Shown: positions 43,453 to 52,902 of the stretch, piece after piece
Layout of the letters: the number at the start of each line of letters is the position of its first letter
Position numbering within the stretch: position 1 is the stretch's first letter
DNA from: Calditerrivibrio nitroreducens DSM 19672
GTDB taxonomy: Bacteria; Chrysiogenota; Deferribacteres; Deferribacterales; Calditerrivibrionaceae
DNA length: 64,000 nt
NCBI RefSeq assembly: GCF_000183405.1
Contig: NC_014758.1
Span: forward strand, 1,302,001-1,366,000
Reading direction: 5' to 3'
Notes under the pieces: generated by a model
The model's input: the letters and a program-made list of their open reading frames with translations, nothing else
Told to the model about the DNA's origin: nothing
The model's database searches: none
Position numbers and translations under genes: made by a program

Positions 43453-44944
43453 ACGACCCAAAAAAAATCTCCAGATTAAAATTACATTGCTAATCTTCAT
43501 TATGTTAATTTCCATTTCCCTCATAGTATCCACATACTTAAAAAAGTCAGCCGAGAAAAAAGCTGCCGAGATCGCCACAAGTTATGCTTACGCTATATCC
43601 AAAGTGATCGACTCCTCCCTGTCATATTACATGCAAAAGGGGCACAAATCTGAGATAACAAGCCTTATAGATGAATTATCCACCAATGAATACATGATAG
43701 GTATCCATATATTTGATAATACTAAGGAATTAGCATGTATAAATCCAAGGGATAAACACCATACCATGACATCAGAATATATGGAAGAAATTTTAAAAAA
43801 TGTAGAGTACAGACCTACACTAAAGATAATAAAGACTAAAAACTACCATTTTCTTGCATATTACTCACCTTATGCAAATAAAGGGGAATGTAAAAGGTGC
43901 CATCTTGAAAAAGATATTATAGGCACTTTAAATGTAAACATAGACCTCCAAAAGATTTACAAAACCACTCTCTCTCAGGCAAATAAGACTTTCTGGGTGT
44001 TGCTACTTTCAAGTTTTTTTATAGCTGCCGTACTTTCTTTACTTATAAATATGTTAATCATAAACCCCATAAAAAAGATTGAAAAAGGGATGGAAGAGCT
44101 CACCAAAAACAATTTTGACGTTAAAATAGACATAAAGTCAGGAGATGAACTGGAACTTCTGGCAAAGAATTTCAACGAAATGGTTGATGCCTTAAATAAT
44201 GCAAACAAAACTATTGATAGCATGCACAAAAACATTATTCACACTGATAGACTGATGACGATAGGAACTTTGACCGCCTCCATAAGTCACGAGATTAAAA
44301 ATCCACTCAATTCTATAATGATATCTTCGGATATTTTAATGGAATATTGCAAAAAAAATGTTGCCGACACAAAACTAAAAAGCTTTCTGGAATCTATCAT
44401 AGAGGACGCCCAACGGATAAAAGAGATTATAGATCAGACACTTAATTTTTCAAGATATGAAACATCTACTAATGAACATATAAATATAAAAAAACTGATC
44501 AAAAGTATAGAAATATATTCCAAAAGGATATTGTTTAATCATGAGAATATAGATTTTAAAATTTCAGAAAATGTCAGCGATGATATTTTTATCTTTGGTA
44601 ATAAAACTAATATAGAGCAGATGCTGGTAAATATTTTAAAAAATGCCGTTGAAAGCATACCTGATGACAAAAATGGTACGGTGACCTTCACAGTATACCA
44701 AGATCTGAAAGATGTGGTTTTTGTAATAGAAGATAATGGGATTGGTATACCTGAGGATAAATTGGAATTGATTTTTAAAGAATTTTATTCTACAAAAACG
44801 AACGGAACAGGGCTTGGATTATCTATAGTAAAAGAGATTGTGGAGAACCATAGCGGTACACTTGAAATTGTATCAAAAGTAGATATGGGTACAAAAATAA
44901 CTATCAAAATACCAATTAAAAAGGACAAAGATGCCAGAGATTAA
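43442..44944 (+). CDS. sensor histidine kinase with periplasmic CxxCH motif
   Basis: A 500-residue membrane kinase. It has a transmembrane helix (about 16-32), a periplasmic domain (33-182) with one heme-type motif C-K-R-C-H at 150-154 followed by I-G-T-L-N-V-N-I, a second helix (about 183-205), HAMP, HisKA (S-H-E-I-K-N-P-L-N-S) and HATPase (E-D-N-G-I-G-I-P and G-T-G-L-G-L-S). Covalent heme in the sensor domain would suit redox or ligand (NO, CO, oxygen) sensing, as described for Geobacter periplasmic heme sensors. No response regulator gene is adjacent. It overlaps xpt by 11 bases and the following transferase by 14. Confidence 0.92.
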   Translation: MKDKRPKKNLQIKITLLIFIMLISISLIVSTYLKKSAEKKAAEIATSYAYAISKVIDSSLSYYMQKGHKSEITSLIDELSTNEYMIGIHIFDNTKELACINPRDKHHTMTSEYMEEILKNVEYRPTLKIIKTKNYHFLAYYSPYANKGECKRCHLEKDIIGTLNVNIDLQKIYKTTLSQANKTFWVLLLSSFFIAAVLSLLINMLIINPIKKIEKGMEELTKNNFDVKIDIKSGDELELLAKNFNEMVDALNNANKTIDSMHKNIIHTDRLMTIGTLTASISHEIKNPLNSIMISSDILMEYCKKNVADTKLKSFLESIIEDAQRIKEIIDQTLNFSRYETSTNEHINIKKLIKSIEIYSKRILFNHENIDFKISENVSDDIFIFGNKTNIEQMLVNILKNAVESIPDDKNGTVTFTVYQDLKDVVFVIEDNGIGIPEDKLELIFKEFYSTKTNGTGLGLSIVKEIVENHSGTLEIVSKVDMGTKITIKIPIKKDKDARD

Positions 44945-45659
44945 AAAGATTTCATTTGTTTTGCCAGTTTACAACGAAGAAGGTAATTTATATAACCTAT
45001 ATTCTGAGATTTCGGAAGTGGCAAAAGATCTACCTTACGAATACGAAATATTATTCGTAGATGACTGCAGCATAGACAATAGCCTACAAATTATTAAATC
45101 ATTGGCCGAAAAGGATAACAGGGTAAGATACATCACTTTCGAAAAAAATTCCGGTCAATCGGCTGCTTTGTATATAGGGTTCCAAAATGCCACCGGAGAT
45201 ACAATAATAACCCTCGATGCAGATCTTCAAAATGATCCTAAAGATATCCCCATGATGCTCGAATATTACAAAGACTATGATATGGTAAATGGTTGGAGAA
45301 AAAACAGGCAGGATACAGTTTCCAAAAAAATAGGTAGTAAAATCGGTAATGCCGTTAGAAACTGGTTTACAAACGAAACAATTCATGATACCGGCTGTGC
45401 CCTAAAAATCATGCGGGCTGAATTGTTAAAAAGAATAAAAGGTTTCAAAGGATTTCACCGATTTATCCCCACGCTTATGCGTCTGGAAGGTGCAAAAGTA
45501 ATTGAAGTGCCAGTTAATCATAGAAACAGATACACAGGGGTATCAAAATATAACAATACAAAAAGAGCCATACAGGGGTTGTACGACCTTATTGGCGTTA
45601 GATGGATGATATCACGACATATCAAACCGATAATAAAGGAGAAAAACTTTGAAAAATGA
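44931..45659 (+). CDS. GT2 family glycosyltransferase (polyprenyl-phosphate sugar synthase type)
   Basis: A 242-residue protein of the DPM1/ArnC-like GT2 class: V-L-P-V-Y-N-E-E-G-N at the N-terminus, F-V-D-D-C-S (first Asp pair), L-D-A-D-L-Q-N-D-P (metal DxD) and H-R-N-R-Y-T-G-V-S-K-Y (acceptor side). There are no C-terminal membrane helices. It probably forms undecaprenyl-phosphate-linked sugar, the donor used by the ArnT-like enzymes encoded downstream. Confidence 0.92.
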   Translation: MPEIKKISFVLPVYNEEGNLYNLYSEISEVAKDLPYEYEILFVDDCSIDNSLQIIKSLAEKDNRVRYITFEKNSGQSAALYIGFQNATGDTIITLDADLQNDPKDIPMMLEYYKDYDMVNGWRKNRQDTVSKKIGSKIGNAVRNWFTNETIHDTGCALKIMRAELLKRIKGFKGFHRFIPTLMRLEGAKVIEVPVNHRNRYTGVSKYNNTKRAIQGLYDLIGVRWMISRHIKPIIKEKNFEK

Positions 45660-45930
45660 ATGGTGGCTTTTGGCGATAGGTTTTTTGGGGCAGGGTCTAT
45701 TTTTTATGCGTTTTTTCGTCCAATGGATATATTCTGAAAAACAGAGGAAAAGTATCATACCAGAATCTTTCTGGTACTTTAGTATTGGAGGAAGTATCTG
45801 CCTTCTCATATATGCTGTCCTCAGAAGAGATATAGTTTTCACAATTGGACAAACAACAGGTTTTATTATATATTTTAGAAATCTCTATTTCATCAAAAAA
45901 GAAAAAAGGAAAAAAATTGCCAACAGTTAA
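45649..45930 (+). CDS. LAB_N domain membrane protein, TTG start
   Basis: A 93-residue protein with three hydrophobic helices matching the LAB_N (lipid A biosynthesis N-terminal) domain: G-Q-G-L-F-F-M-R-F-F-V-Q-W, P-E-S-F-W-Y-F-S-I-G-G and G-Q-T-T-G-F-I-I-Y-F-R-N. The domain occurs alone or fused to LpxB or GT2 enzymes and is thought to be involved in lipid or sugar transfer. The frame opens at TTG, 7 bases after GGAG, and no ATG is available in phase near it. It overlaps the upstream transferase and the next gene. Confidence 0.88.
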   Translation: MKNEWWLLAIGFLGQGLFFMRFFVQWIYSEKQRKSIIPESFWYFSIGGSICLLIYAVLRRDIVFTIGQTTGFIIYFRNLYFIKKEKRKKIANS

Positions 45931-47509
45931 AAAAAAATTTATTTTTTTCCTTTTTTTGTACACTCTTTTAGCTTTTTACACTTCAGCTTATGCCCCTATA
46001 TTTGAATCCACAGAAGCCCGCTATGCTGAGATTGCAAGGGAGATGATACAAACCGAAAATTATATAGAGCCTCATTTCAACGGAATAAAACACTTTCACA
46101 AACCCCCTCTCACATACTGGTTTATAGCATCCGGGATGAAGATATTTGGGATAAACAACTTTGGTGCAAGATTTTTCGGTATAATTGCATCCATAATCAC
46201 CATTGTTTTTACAGTAAAACTTGCAAAATTTTTTATAAGAGAGGAAGAGAGATACTACGCAGCATACGTATTATCTTCATCGATTCTTTTCCTTGCGGTT
46301 TCAAGAATTGCCGCAACAGATATATATCTAACAATGTTTGCAGTGGTATCCCAATATTACTATTTTAAGCAGATTTACTCCAGAAAAGATACAAAAAATT
46401 CAATCTTAATAGGTATCTTCTTGGGGTTGGGTTTTATCACAAAAGGACCAATAATATTTCTATTCACCCTTTTACCATTTCTTGTAATGAAGTTTTTCGA
46501 TTACCATTTCCGAAGGGTTTTTAGTCTCAAAGACGTTATTCTCTCCACAATATCATTCATAGTAATATCTCTTCCATGGTATTTCATGGTAATTTTAAAA
46601 AATCCGGACCTTTTAAACTATTTTTTAAAAGTCCAGACCATAGAAAGGGTCACCACAAACAGATTTAACAGGGAAAAACCTTTTTATTTCTTCTTTGGAA
46701 CTATCTTCATTGCAACACTACCCTATTCTATTCTTATAATTACAAAAATAAAACAACTGTTTTCAAACTACAAAAGCCACATAACCCTTATTATATATAT
46801 CGTAACCCCATTTATCATTTTCTCCATAGCAAAAAGTAAACTTCATTCATACCTAACCCCACTAACACCCATAATGAGCATACTGGTATTAAAGTTATAC
46901 ACAGAATACTGTAAACCAATATTTAATAAAATCGTTTTATACTTTATTACATTGCTAACAATTACTTTTTTTATGGCTTCTTTCTTTACAAAAGAATTAA
47001 GATTTAACCCCACAATCATTATCCTTTCGCTGATATCTATAGCCTTTGTTATACTCTCCAGAAAAAAAATTGAAACTCATCTATTCAGCTATAACCTGGG
47101 ATTGATTATAGTTATAATTTTTAATATAGTTTATTATTCATCCTCTATATTTCAGGATAGATTGATGGGTTTTGAGAATATGGTAAATAGTGCAAACATT
47201 ATCGATCCGGATAGAAAACTGGAAGCCTTATGCTATAAAAGAGACCTTCCCTCCACATCATTTTATAGAAATAAATTAACAGTAATGGCTTTTGGCTCCC
47301 CGAGAGAAACTCAATTTGAGAAAGATAATAATTATAAAAAATACTACATACAAACGGAAGATGAGATGGAATCTTTTATAAAATCAAATAGTTCATTCTT
47401 TCTTTTCACCAGAGGTGCACTAAATGAATTTAAAGATAAATATAAGTTAGATTGTGAAGAGAAATATATACAAAGGGATTATAGCCTTTCATTATGCACA
47501 AGTCGTTGA
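45917..47509 (+). CDS. ArnT-like glycosyltransferase (GT83), first copy
   Basis: A membrane transferase of about 530 residues with 11-13 hydrophobic helices. The N-terminal periplasmic loop carries E-A-R-Y-A-E-I-A-R-E and H-K-P-P-L-T-Y-W, the signature of the PMT/ArnT family that moves a sugar from undecaprenyl phosphate to lipid A or another acceptor. Further upstream in-frame ATGs lie inside LAB_N; the TTG at 45917 has A-A-A-G-G-A six bases before it and gives the expected start, so it is preferred. The sugar is not known. Confidence 0.87.
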   Translation: MPTVKKKFIFFLFLYTLLAFYTSAYAPIFESTEARYAEIAREMIQTENYIEPHFNGIKHFHKPPLTYWFIASGMKIFGINNFGARFFGIIASIITIVFTVKLAKFFIREEERYYAAYVLSSSILFLAVSRIAATDIYLTMFAVVSQYYYFKQIYSRKDTKNSILIGIFLGLGFITKGPIIFLFTLLPFLVMKFFDYHFRRVFSLKDVILSTISFIVISLPWYFMVILKNPDLLNYFLKVQTIERVTTNRFNREKPFYFFFGTIFIATLPYSILIITKIKQLFSNYKSHITLIIYIVTPFIIFSIAKSKLHSYLTPLTPIMSILVLKLYTEYCKPIFNKIVLYFITLLTITFFMASFFTKELRFNPTIIILSLISIAFVILSRKKIETHLFSYNLGLIIVIIFNIVYYSSSIFQDRLMGFENMVNSANIIDPDRKLEALCYKRDLPSTSFYRNKLTVMAFGSPRETQFEKDNNYKKYYIQTEDEMESFIKSNSSFFLFTRGALNEFKDKYKLDCEEKYIQRDYSLSLCTSR

Positions 47510-48123
47510 TTTATAGTATCTTTTTTATATCCTACCTGACTTTGATTATTCTATCCTACATATTCTGGGATATACCGATAATCAATTTCTTTTATCACAT
47601 GAAAGGAACAGTTTTATACAAATTTGCCAGAGATATCACAGACTTCGCCAAAGCAGAATACCAGCTGATACCTTCTTTGATATTTTATCTCTATTTCAGA
47701 AAAAGAAATCGCTATTATGCAAATATTGCTTTATTAGTTTTTGTTTCTGTAGCATTATCAGGATTGACCACGGATGTTATAAAATTTGTTCTCGGAAGAT
47801 ATAGGCCTATAGAATATTTAGAAAATCATCTATACGGTTTTAAATTTATTGAAACGCAATATAGATATACTTCAATACCTTCAGGGCATACCACAACAAT
47901 CTTCAGCGCCATGTATGTTCTTGCTATTTTTTTTAAAAAGTATAGATTCCCACTTATTATCATTGGCCTATTGATGGCATCTACAAGGGTAATATCGCTT
48001 AATCACTACCCAAGTGATGTTTTAGCTGGAATTTTAGTTGCAATCATCGTAAGTTCTATATTATATAAAAGATTTGAAAAAAGAGGGATGTTTACAAAAG
48101 ATGGAAAAACTATTCAAACATAG
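47494..48123 (+). CDS. PAP2-family membrane phosphatase
   Basis: A 209-residue protein with about six hydrophobic helices and all three PAP2 motifs: K-F-V-L-G-R-Y-R-P, P-S-G-H-T and S-L-N-H-Y-P-S-D preceded by T-R. These remove phosphates from lipids such as undecaprenyl pyrophosphate or lipid A. Sitting between two ArnT-like genes suggests lipid A dephosphorylation or recycling of the carrier. Confidence 0.92.
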   Translation: MHKSLIYSIFFISYLTLIILSYIFWDIPIINFFYHMKGTVLYKFARDITDFAKAEYQLIPSLIFYLYFRKRNRYYANIALLVFVSVALSGLTTDVIKFVLGRYRPIEYLENHLYGFKFIETQYRYTSIPSGHTTTIFSAMYVLAIFFKKYRFPLIIIGLLMASTRVISLNHYPSDVLAGILVAIIVSSILYKRFEKRGMFTKDGKTIQT

Positions 48124-49687
48124 ATATACTAAACCTACAATATTGATTTTATATGTACTATCAATTTCAACTTTTGCTTTATTTCCAAGGGATCTCTTTT
48201 TTGGAGATGAAGTACGATATGCTGATGTGTATCTTCACCTAAAGGAGGGTGATTTTATTGCACTCACGTTGAATGGAGAACCCTATCCCGACAAACCACC
48301 TCTATTTTTTATCTTTATCTATTTTTTGCAATTGATTACCAGAATCCCGGCTCCACAAATCTTTTTCATAGCCACATCAATAACAGGTGCCATGTTCATC
48401 GCCGGAAGCTATTATTTTTTAAAAATTATAACAAAAAATGAAGATAAAGCATTTTACTCAAACATTTTAATAGTATCAAATTTATATTTTATAGCTTTGG
48501 TAAATTTTGTAAAAATGGACCTGATCTTTTCATTTTTTATTCTATTATCATTTACATTCTTTTATCTTTACTACGAAAAAGATAAAATATCTTTTTTATA
48601 TTTAGCGTTTATAATGGCAGGTATTGCACTATTTGTAAAAGGTCTACTTGGACTAATATTCCCCATTGTATCTTTTATCGTATTCTGCATATTAAAAAAG
48701 AGATACAGATCTTTTTTGAATATACATTTCATATTAGGGCTTATTGTAGCATTAATTCCAACGGCCATCTGGATTTTTGCATTAATTAAGATAAATGGAT
48801 TTAACTACGTTTACAACTCCCTCTTTTACCAACAAACTGTAAGAAGAGCGATAGATGCCTTCCACAGCAAAAAACCATTCTATTTCTACCTCTACGTTTT
48901 ACCTTTAATATGGCTACCAATTTCAATTGTAATATTATTGAAGATAAAAGATTTAAAAAGATTTTTATCAGAATTTAAATGGAAAGATAATGATGGTCAA
49001 CTATACAATCTTGTTGTATTCATCACATCTTTTCTGATACTTTCATTGGTAAGCAGTAAATTTCCTAACTATCTACTCCCAATTTTCCCCTCATTTGCTC
49101 TATCGATTTATCAATTACTTATAAATTCAAGTAAAGATCGCAAATTATGGTTTGCAACTTCCATAATTTTTATAATTATATCATCTGTAATTGGCTATCT
49201 TACATTTAACCGAAACAATTTTCCATTTATAGAAAATGTCAATTACTCATGGGTTGTGTCATTGGTGGGGATCTTAATTGCTATATTTTTAATAAAGTAC
49301 TCTGGCAAATCCACAAATAAAATATTGTCAATATACTCAGTGCTTATAATTATATTTGCAAACTCACTTAATATAACATTTGTGTTACCATCCAGCCCTT
49401 TCTTTTCCCCAAAAATCATAGGTGAACAGCTGAAATATTACTCAGAAAAAGGTTACAAACCGATATCATTTGATACCTATTCTGGTACTTACTCATTTTA
49501 TGCAAACAGGTCTGTTTTTGAAACAAGAGATAAATCTAAAATAGAAGAATTCGTTAGAAATGGTGAAAAAGTTGTAATAGCCATGTCCGAAAAGAATTGG
49601 AATAGATGGGAAAACAAACCTGATTCTCTTAGATTAGTAAAAAGACAATTTATGATGAATAAATACTATGTAGTATTAACTAATTAG
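48101..49687 (+). CDS. ArnT-like glycosyltransferase (GT83), second copy
   Basis: A membrane transferase of about 528 residues related to the other copy in the cluster: F-G-D-E-V-R-Y-A-D-V in the first periplasmic loop and Y-P-D-K-P-P-L-F-F correspond to the E-A-R-Y and K-P-P motifs. It has about 11-12 hydrophobic helices. The upstream in-frame TTG (48074) is inside the phosphatase gene with no ribosome site; the ATG at 48101 is chosen. The stop overlaps the convergent PAS gene by 4 bases. Confidence 0.85.
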   Translation: MEKLFKHRYTKPTILILYVLSISTFALFPRDLFFGDEVRYADVYLHLKEGDFIALTLNGEPYPDKPPLFFIFIYFLQLITRIPAPQIFFIATSITGAMFIAGSYYFLKIITKNEDKAFYSNILIVSNLYFIALVNFVKMDLIFSFFILLSFTFFYLYYEKDKISFLYLAFIMAGIALFVKGLLGLIFPIVSFIVFCILKKRYRSFLNIHFILGLIVALIPTAIWIFALIKINGFNYVYNSLFYQQTVRRAIDAFHSKKPFYFYLYVLPLIWLPISIVILLKIKDLKRFLSEFKWKDNDGQLYNLVVFITSFLILSLVSSKFPNYLLPIFPSFALSIYQLLINSSKDRKLWFATSIIFIIISSVIGYLTFNRNNFPFIENVNYSWVVSLVGILIAIFLIKYSGKSTNKILSIYSVLIIIFANSLNITFVLPSSPFFSPKIIGEQLKYYSEKGYKPISFDTYSGTYSFYANRSVFETRDKSKIEEFVRNGEKVVIAMSEKNWNRWENKPDSLRLVKRQFMMNKYYVVLTN

Positions 49688-50286
49688 GTCTTACGTCTAT
49701 TGAGAATTTCTTCAGCATAATCTGGATAAAGATCTTTTAAGCAATCAGGGCACAGCCCATGGCTAAATGTAAGTCCAAGCCTTAGAAAATAATTTTCAAA
49801 ACTCATCCATTCATTCTTATCTCTTACCTTCTTACATTTTGAGCATAATGCAATATACTCTTTATTCGCCTTCTGATACTCAACATATTCAGAACAAACT
49901 TTTATGAGCTGAACATAACCGACAATATTGTCTCCGTCAAAGATCGGGATAATAGTAAAGTCCCTAAATTTACCATCTACTGGACTCTTCTTGATAAACT
50001 TGACGTCTTTAATATATATGTTGTTAAATTTGTCTATCCAACAATCTTCACAGACATCATTCAATCCCCGCACCACCTTATAGCACTTCTCACCTATGAT
50101 CCTATTCTTTTCAGGGACAAAATCTAAATCCCGCCAATTGGAGTAGATTATTTTCAAATCTTTATCAAGTACGGTGATATTATATCCAATAAAATCAAAA
50201 AAACGAAAAACCTCTAAAAAATAATCTAAATTATCAATAATATTCTTTGAAATTTTAAAACTATTTAACATATAACTTACTATCAA
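49684..50286 (-). CDS. PAS-domain protein with C-terminal Cys-rich (putative zinc) module
   Basis: A 200-residue cytoplasmic protein. Residues about 25-135 form a PAS domain (N-I-T-V-L-D-K-D-L-K-I-I-Y-S-N and a Cys-x10-Cys-x2-Cys segment, C-Y-K-V-V then C-E-D-C). The C-terminus has C-S-K-C-K-K-V-R-D and H-G-L-C-P-D-C-L-K-D-L-Y-P, a four-Cys motif shared with PAS/GGDEF and response-regulator proteins. It has no output domain of its own. It may be a redox-sensing adaptor. An ATG five codons further in could also be the start. Confidence 0.82.
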   Translation of the reverse strand: MIVSYMLNSFKISKNIIDNLDYFLEVFRFFDFIGYNITVLDKDLKIIYSNWRDLDFVPEKNRIIGEKCYKVVRGLNDVCEDCWIDKFNNIYIKDVKFIKKSPVDGKFRDFTIIPIFDGDNIVGYVQLIKVCSEYVEYQKANKEYIALCSKCKKVRDKNEWMSFENYFLRLGLTFSHGLCPDCLKDLYPDYAEEILNRRKT

Positions 50287-50396
50287 TAATCTGTTAAAAA
50301 GTCAACATTTAAATTAAAATTAATTTAAACAAAAAAAGTAAATCAAAAATAAACTAATATATCTATAATTTCCTGAAAAAATTTTATTCAAATTTG

Positions 50397-50430
50397 ATAA
50401 AACTAACAAGCCACCGATTTAGTGGCTTGT
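50397..50430 (-). terminator. intrinsic terminator of the pnp operon
   Basis: ACAAGCCAC (50406-50414) and GTGGCTTGT (50422-50430) form a 9-bp stem with a 7-base loop. On the minus strand it is followed by TAGTTTTATC, a modest T-rich tract. It lies 12 bases after the pnp stop. The rest of 50287-50441 is AT-rich without a recognised feature. Confidence 0.75.
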
Positions 50431-50441
50431 TTAATACATGG

Positions 50442-52562
50442 TTATTCCGATTGGGTTATCTTTTCAAGCGTTGCTTTTCTTGATATCTTGTGTCTTCCTC
50501 TTTCGTCTTTACCAAGATATTTTACTTCCACCACATCACCTATCTTCAAATATTTGGAGAGATCATCCACTTTTTCGAAGCTGTACTGGGAAACATGTAA
50601 AAGAGCTTCTATACCCGGTGCTATCTCCACAAAGGCACCATAATCCATCAGTTTTTTAACCTTCCCTTTGTAAACCTTATCGATGGTGAGTTCCCCAAGA
50701 ATAGCCTCTATCATGGATATTGCAGAATCGATTGAATCCTTAGAACTTGCGAATATGTTTACAACGCCACCATCTAATATATCGATAGATACACCGGTCT
50801 CTTCAATGATCGCCTTGATATTTTTTCCTGCTGGTCCAATTATCAGCCCAACCTTTTCAGGATCTACATTTATAGTGACAAATCTTGGAGCATATGGAGA
50901 TAGGTCAGGTCTTGGAGATGCCAGGACTTCCTGCATCTTCGAAAGGATATGCAACCTTCCCACTCTGGCAGCAGCAAGAGCTTCCCTTACAAGGTCCATA
51001 CTGAGCCCTTCAATCTTTATATCCATCTGAAGGGCAGTAATTCCATCTTTTGTTCCGGCCACTTTAAAATCCATATCACCCAGATGGTCTTCAATTCCCA
51101 TAATATCACTAAGAATAGCATATCTACCTTTCTCATAAATGAGCCCCATTGCTATACCAGCCACCATATCCTTCACCGGCACACCGGCATCCATCAGAGA
51201 AAGACACCCACCACAAACGGTGGCCATTGATGAAGATCCATTCGATTCAAGTATTTCAGATACAACCCTTATTGTATAAGGAAAGTCTGACTCATCAGGA
51301 ATAACAAAGCTCAAAGCCCTTTCCGCAAGAGCACCATGCCCCACTTCGCGTCTTCCGGGAGCCCCCATTCTACCAACCTCTCCAACAGAAAACGGTGGGA
51401 AATTATAATGTAGCATAAATCTCTTAGATGAATTACCCTCTATATCGTCCACAAGCTGACTATCCATTTTCGTGCCAAGAGTGGTGGAAACTAACGCCTG
51501 TGTTTCACCTCTGGTAAAAAGAGCAGAGCCATGAGCCCTTGGTAATAATCCCACTTCTATATCGATTGGCCTTATTTCATCGTATCTTCTTCCATCAACC
51601 CTGATTTTATTCTCAAGAGTGATCTCCCTGAATATCTTTTTTTCCACCTCGTGATAAGCTTCAGAATACAGAGATTCAACTTGATCAAACGCTTCGCCTA
51701 ATTCAGTTTTTAATTTCTCAAAGTATTCATCTTTCACACGTTCTATAGCATCATATTTCTCTTTTTTACCTTTTGTCATTACTGCATCGAAGAGGGACTG
51801 CTTACATTCGGCATAGACCTTTTCAAGAATATCCGCAGGCACAGAAAAATCTTTGTACTCTGCTTTTGGTAAACCCAATTCTTCCCTCATCTTTTTTTGA
51901 ACTGCAATTATCTCTCTTATCGCCTGATGTCCTTTTTCAAATGCTTCCACCACTTCTTCTTCAGAGACATTTTTCAGTCCAGCTTCCACCATTACAATTG
52001 CATCTTCAGTTCCAGCAAGTACGATGTTCATAACAAGCTGGTCAAAAAGTTCGGCATCGGGATTGATTATATATTCCCCATTTAATTTCCCAACTCTTAC
52101 AGCACCAACAGGCCCATTAAAAGGGATATCTGATATCATAAGGGCAGCGCTGGCTGCATTTATGGACAAAACATCAGGTGAATTTTTCTGATCGCTTGAT
52201 ACAACTGTTGCAACTATCTGTACCTCATTCCTGAATCCATCAGGGAAAATGGGACGCAATGGTCTATCTATGAGTCTTGCAATGAGTGTCTCTTTATCGG
52301 AAGGTTTGCTTTCACGCTTCAAAAATCCACCGGGAATCTTACCTACTGAATAAAACTTTTCTATATAATTTACAGTAAGAGGAAAAAAATCTATATCTTC
52401 TGGGACTTTTTTACTCATAACCGCTGTTACCAGAACCACAGTTTCACCATGTTTTGCCCAGATACTACCATTGGTCTGTTTTGCCTTCCATCCCGTTTCT
52501 AAAATTATAGGCTCGGCATTACTGCCAAGCCTTATTTCGTAAGACTTAATATTTTTCTCCAT
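50442..52562 (-). CDS. pnp: polyribonucleotide nucleotidyltransferase (PNPase)
   Basis: A 706-residue phosphorolytic 3'-5' exoribonuclease. Two RNase PH domains (about 1-230 and 310-540) flank an all-alpha linker; they are followed by KH (I-G-P-A-G-K-N-I-K, about 560-620) and S1 (G-K-V-K-K-L-M-D-Y-G-A-F, about 625-695). The catalytic-core sequence G-M-G-L-I-Y-E-K is intact. It is the last gene of the rimP-pnp operon and follows rpsO by 2 bases. Confidence 0.98.
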   Translation of the reverse strand: MEKNIKSYEIRLGSNAEPIILETGWKAKQTNGSIWAKHGETVVLVTAVMSKKVPEDIDFFPLTVNYIEKFYSVGKIPGGFLKRESKPSDKETLIARLIDRPLRPIFPDGFRNEVQIVATVVSSDQKNSPDVLSINAASAALMISDIPFNGPVGAVRVGKLNGEYIINPDAELFDQLVMNIVLAGTEDAIVMVEAGLKNVSEEEVVEAFEKGHQAIREIIAVQKKMREELGLPKAEYKDFSVPADILEKVYAECKQSLFDAVMTKGKKEKYDAIERVKDEYFEKLKTELGEAFDQVESLYSEAYHEVEKKIFREITLENKIRVDGRRYDEIRPIDIEVGLLPRAHGSALFTRGETQALVSTTLGTKMDSQLVDDIEGNSSKRFMLHYNFPPFSVGEVGRMGAPGRREVGHGALAERALSFVIPDESDFPYTIRVVSEILESNGSSSMATVCGGCLSLMDAGVPVKDMVAGIAMGLIYEKGRYAILSDIMGIEDHLGDMDFKVAGTKDGITALQMDIKIEGLSMDLVREALAAARVGRLHILSKMQEVLASPRPDLSPYAPRFVTINVDPEKVGLIIGPAGKNIKAIIEETGVSIDILDGGVVNIFASSKDSIDSAISMIEAILGELTIDKVYKGKVKKLMDYGAFVEIAPGIEALLHVSQYSFEKVDDLSKYLKIGDVVEVKYLGKDERGRHKISRKATLEKITQSE

Positions 52563-52564
52563 TA

Positions 52565-52834
52565 TTACTTCCTTATACCAAGTCTTTCGATCAACTGCTG
52601 ATATCTATTGAAATCTTTTCTTTTTAGATAATCGAGCAGCTTTCTTCTTTTGCTTACCAGCATCAAAAGCCCTTTTCTTGAATGGTGATCTTTTACATGG
52701 GTTTTGAAATGCTCAGTAAGCTGGTTGATCCTCGTTGTCAAAAGGGCAACCTGTACCTCAGGAGAACCGGTATCCTGATCGCTTGTTTTGAACTTCTCAA
52801 TGAGTTCCTGTTTTAATGCTTTGTCTAATGCCAT
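52565..52834 (-). CDS. rpsO: 30S ribosomal protein S15
   Basis: An 89-residue S15 with the expected [15 protein letters not shown]-x-K-D-H-H-S-R and R-R-K-L-L-D-Y-L-K. It binds the central domain of 16S rRNA. G-G-A-G-G-T-G precedes the ATG. The rpsO-pnp order is conserved across bacteria. Confidence 0.98.
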   Translation of the reverse strand: MALDKALKQELIEKFKTSDQDTGSPEVQVALLTTRINQLTEHFKTHVKDHHSRKGLLMLVSKRRKLLDYLKRKDFNRYQQLIERLGIRK

Positions 52835-52902
52835 TACACACCTCCGAATTTTTTATTATACAAAATTTTAATCTTTTTACAAGTATTTTATGATAAAAAT
52901 CA

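Noticed and set aside
50287-50441. Possible RNA gene in the gap upstream of the PAS gene
   Set aside because: It is simple AT-rich sequence; only the pnp terminator stem is structured.
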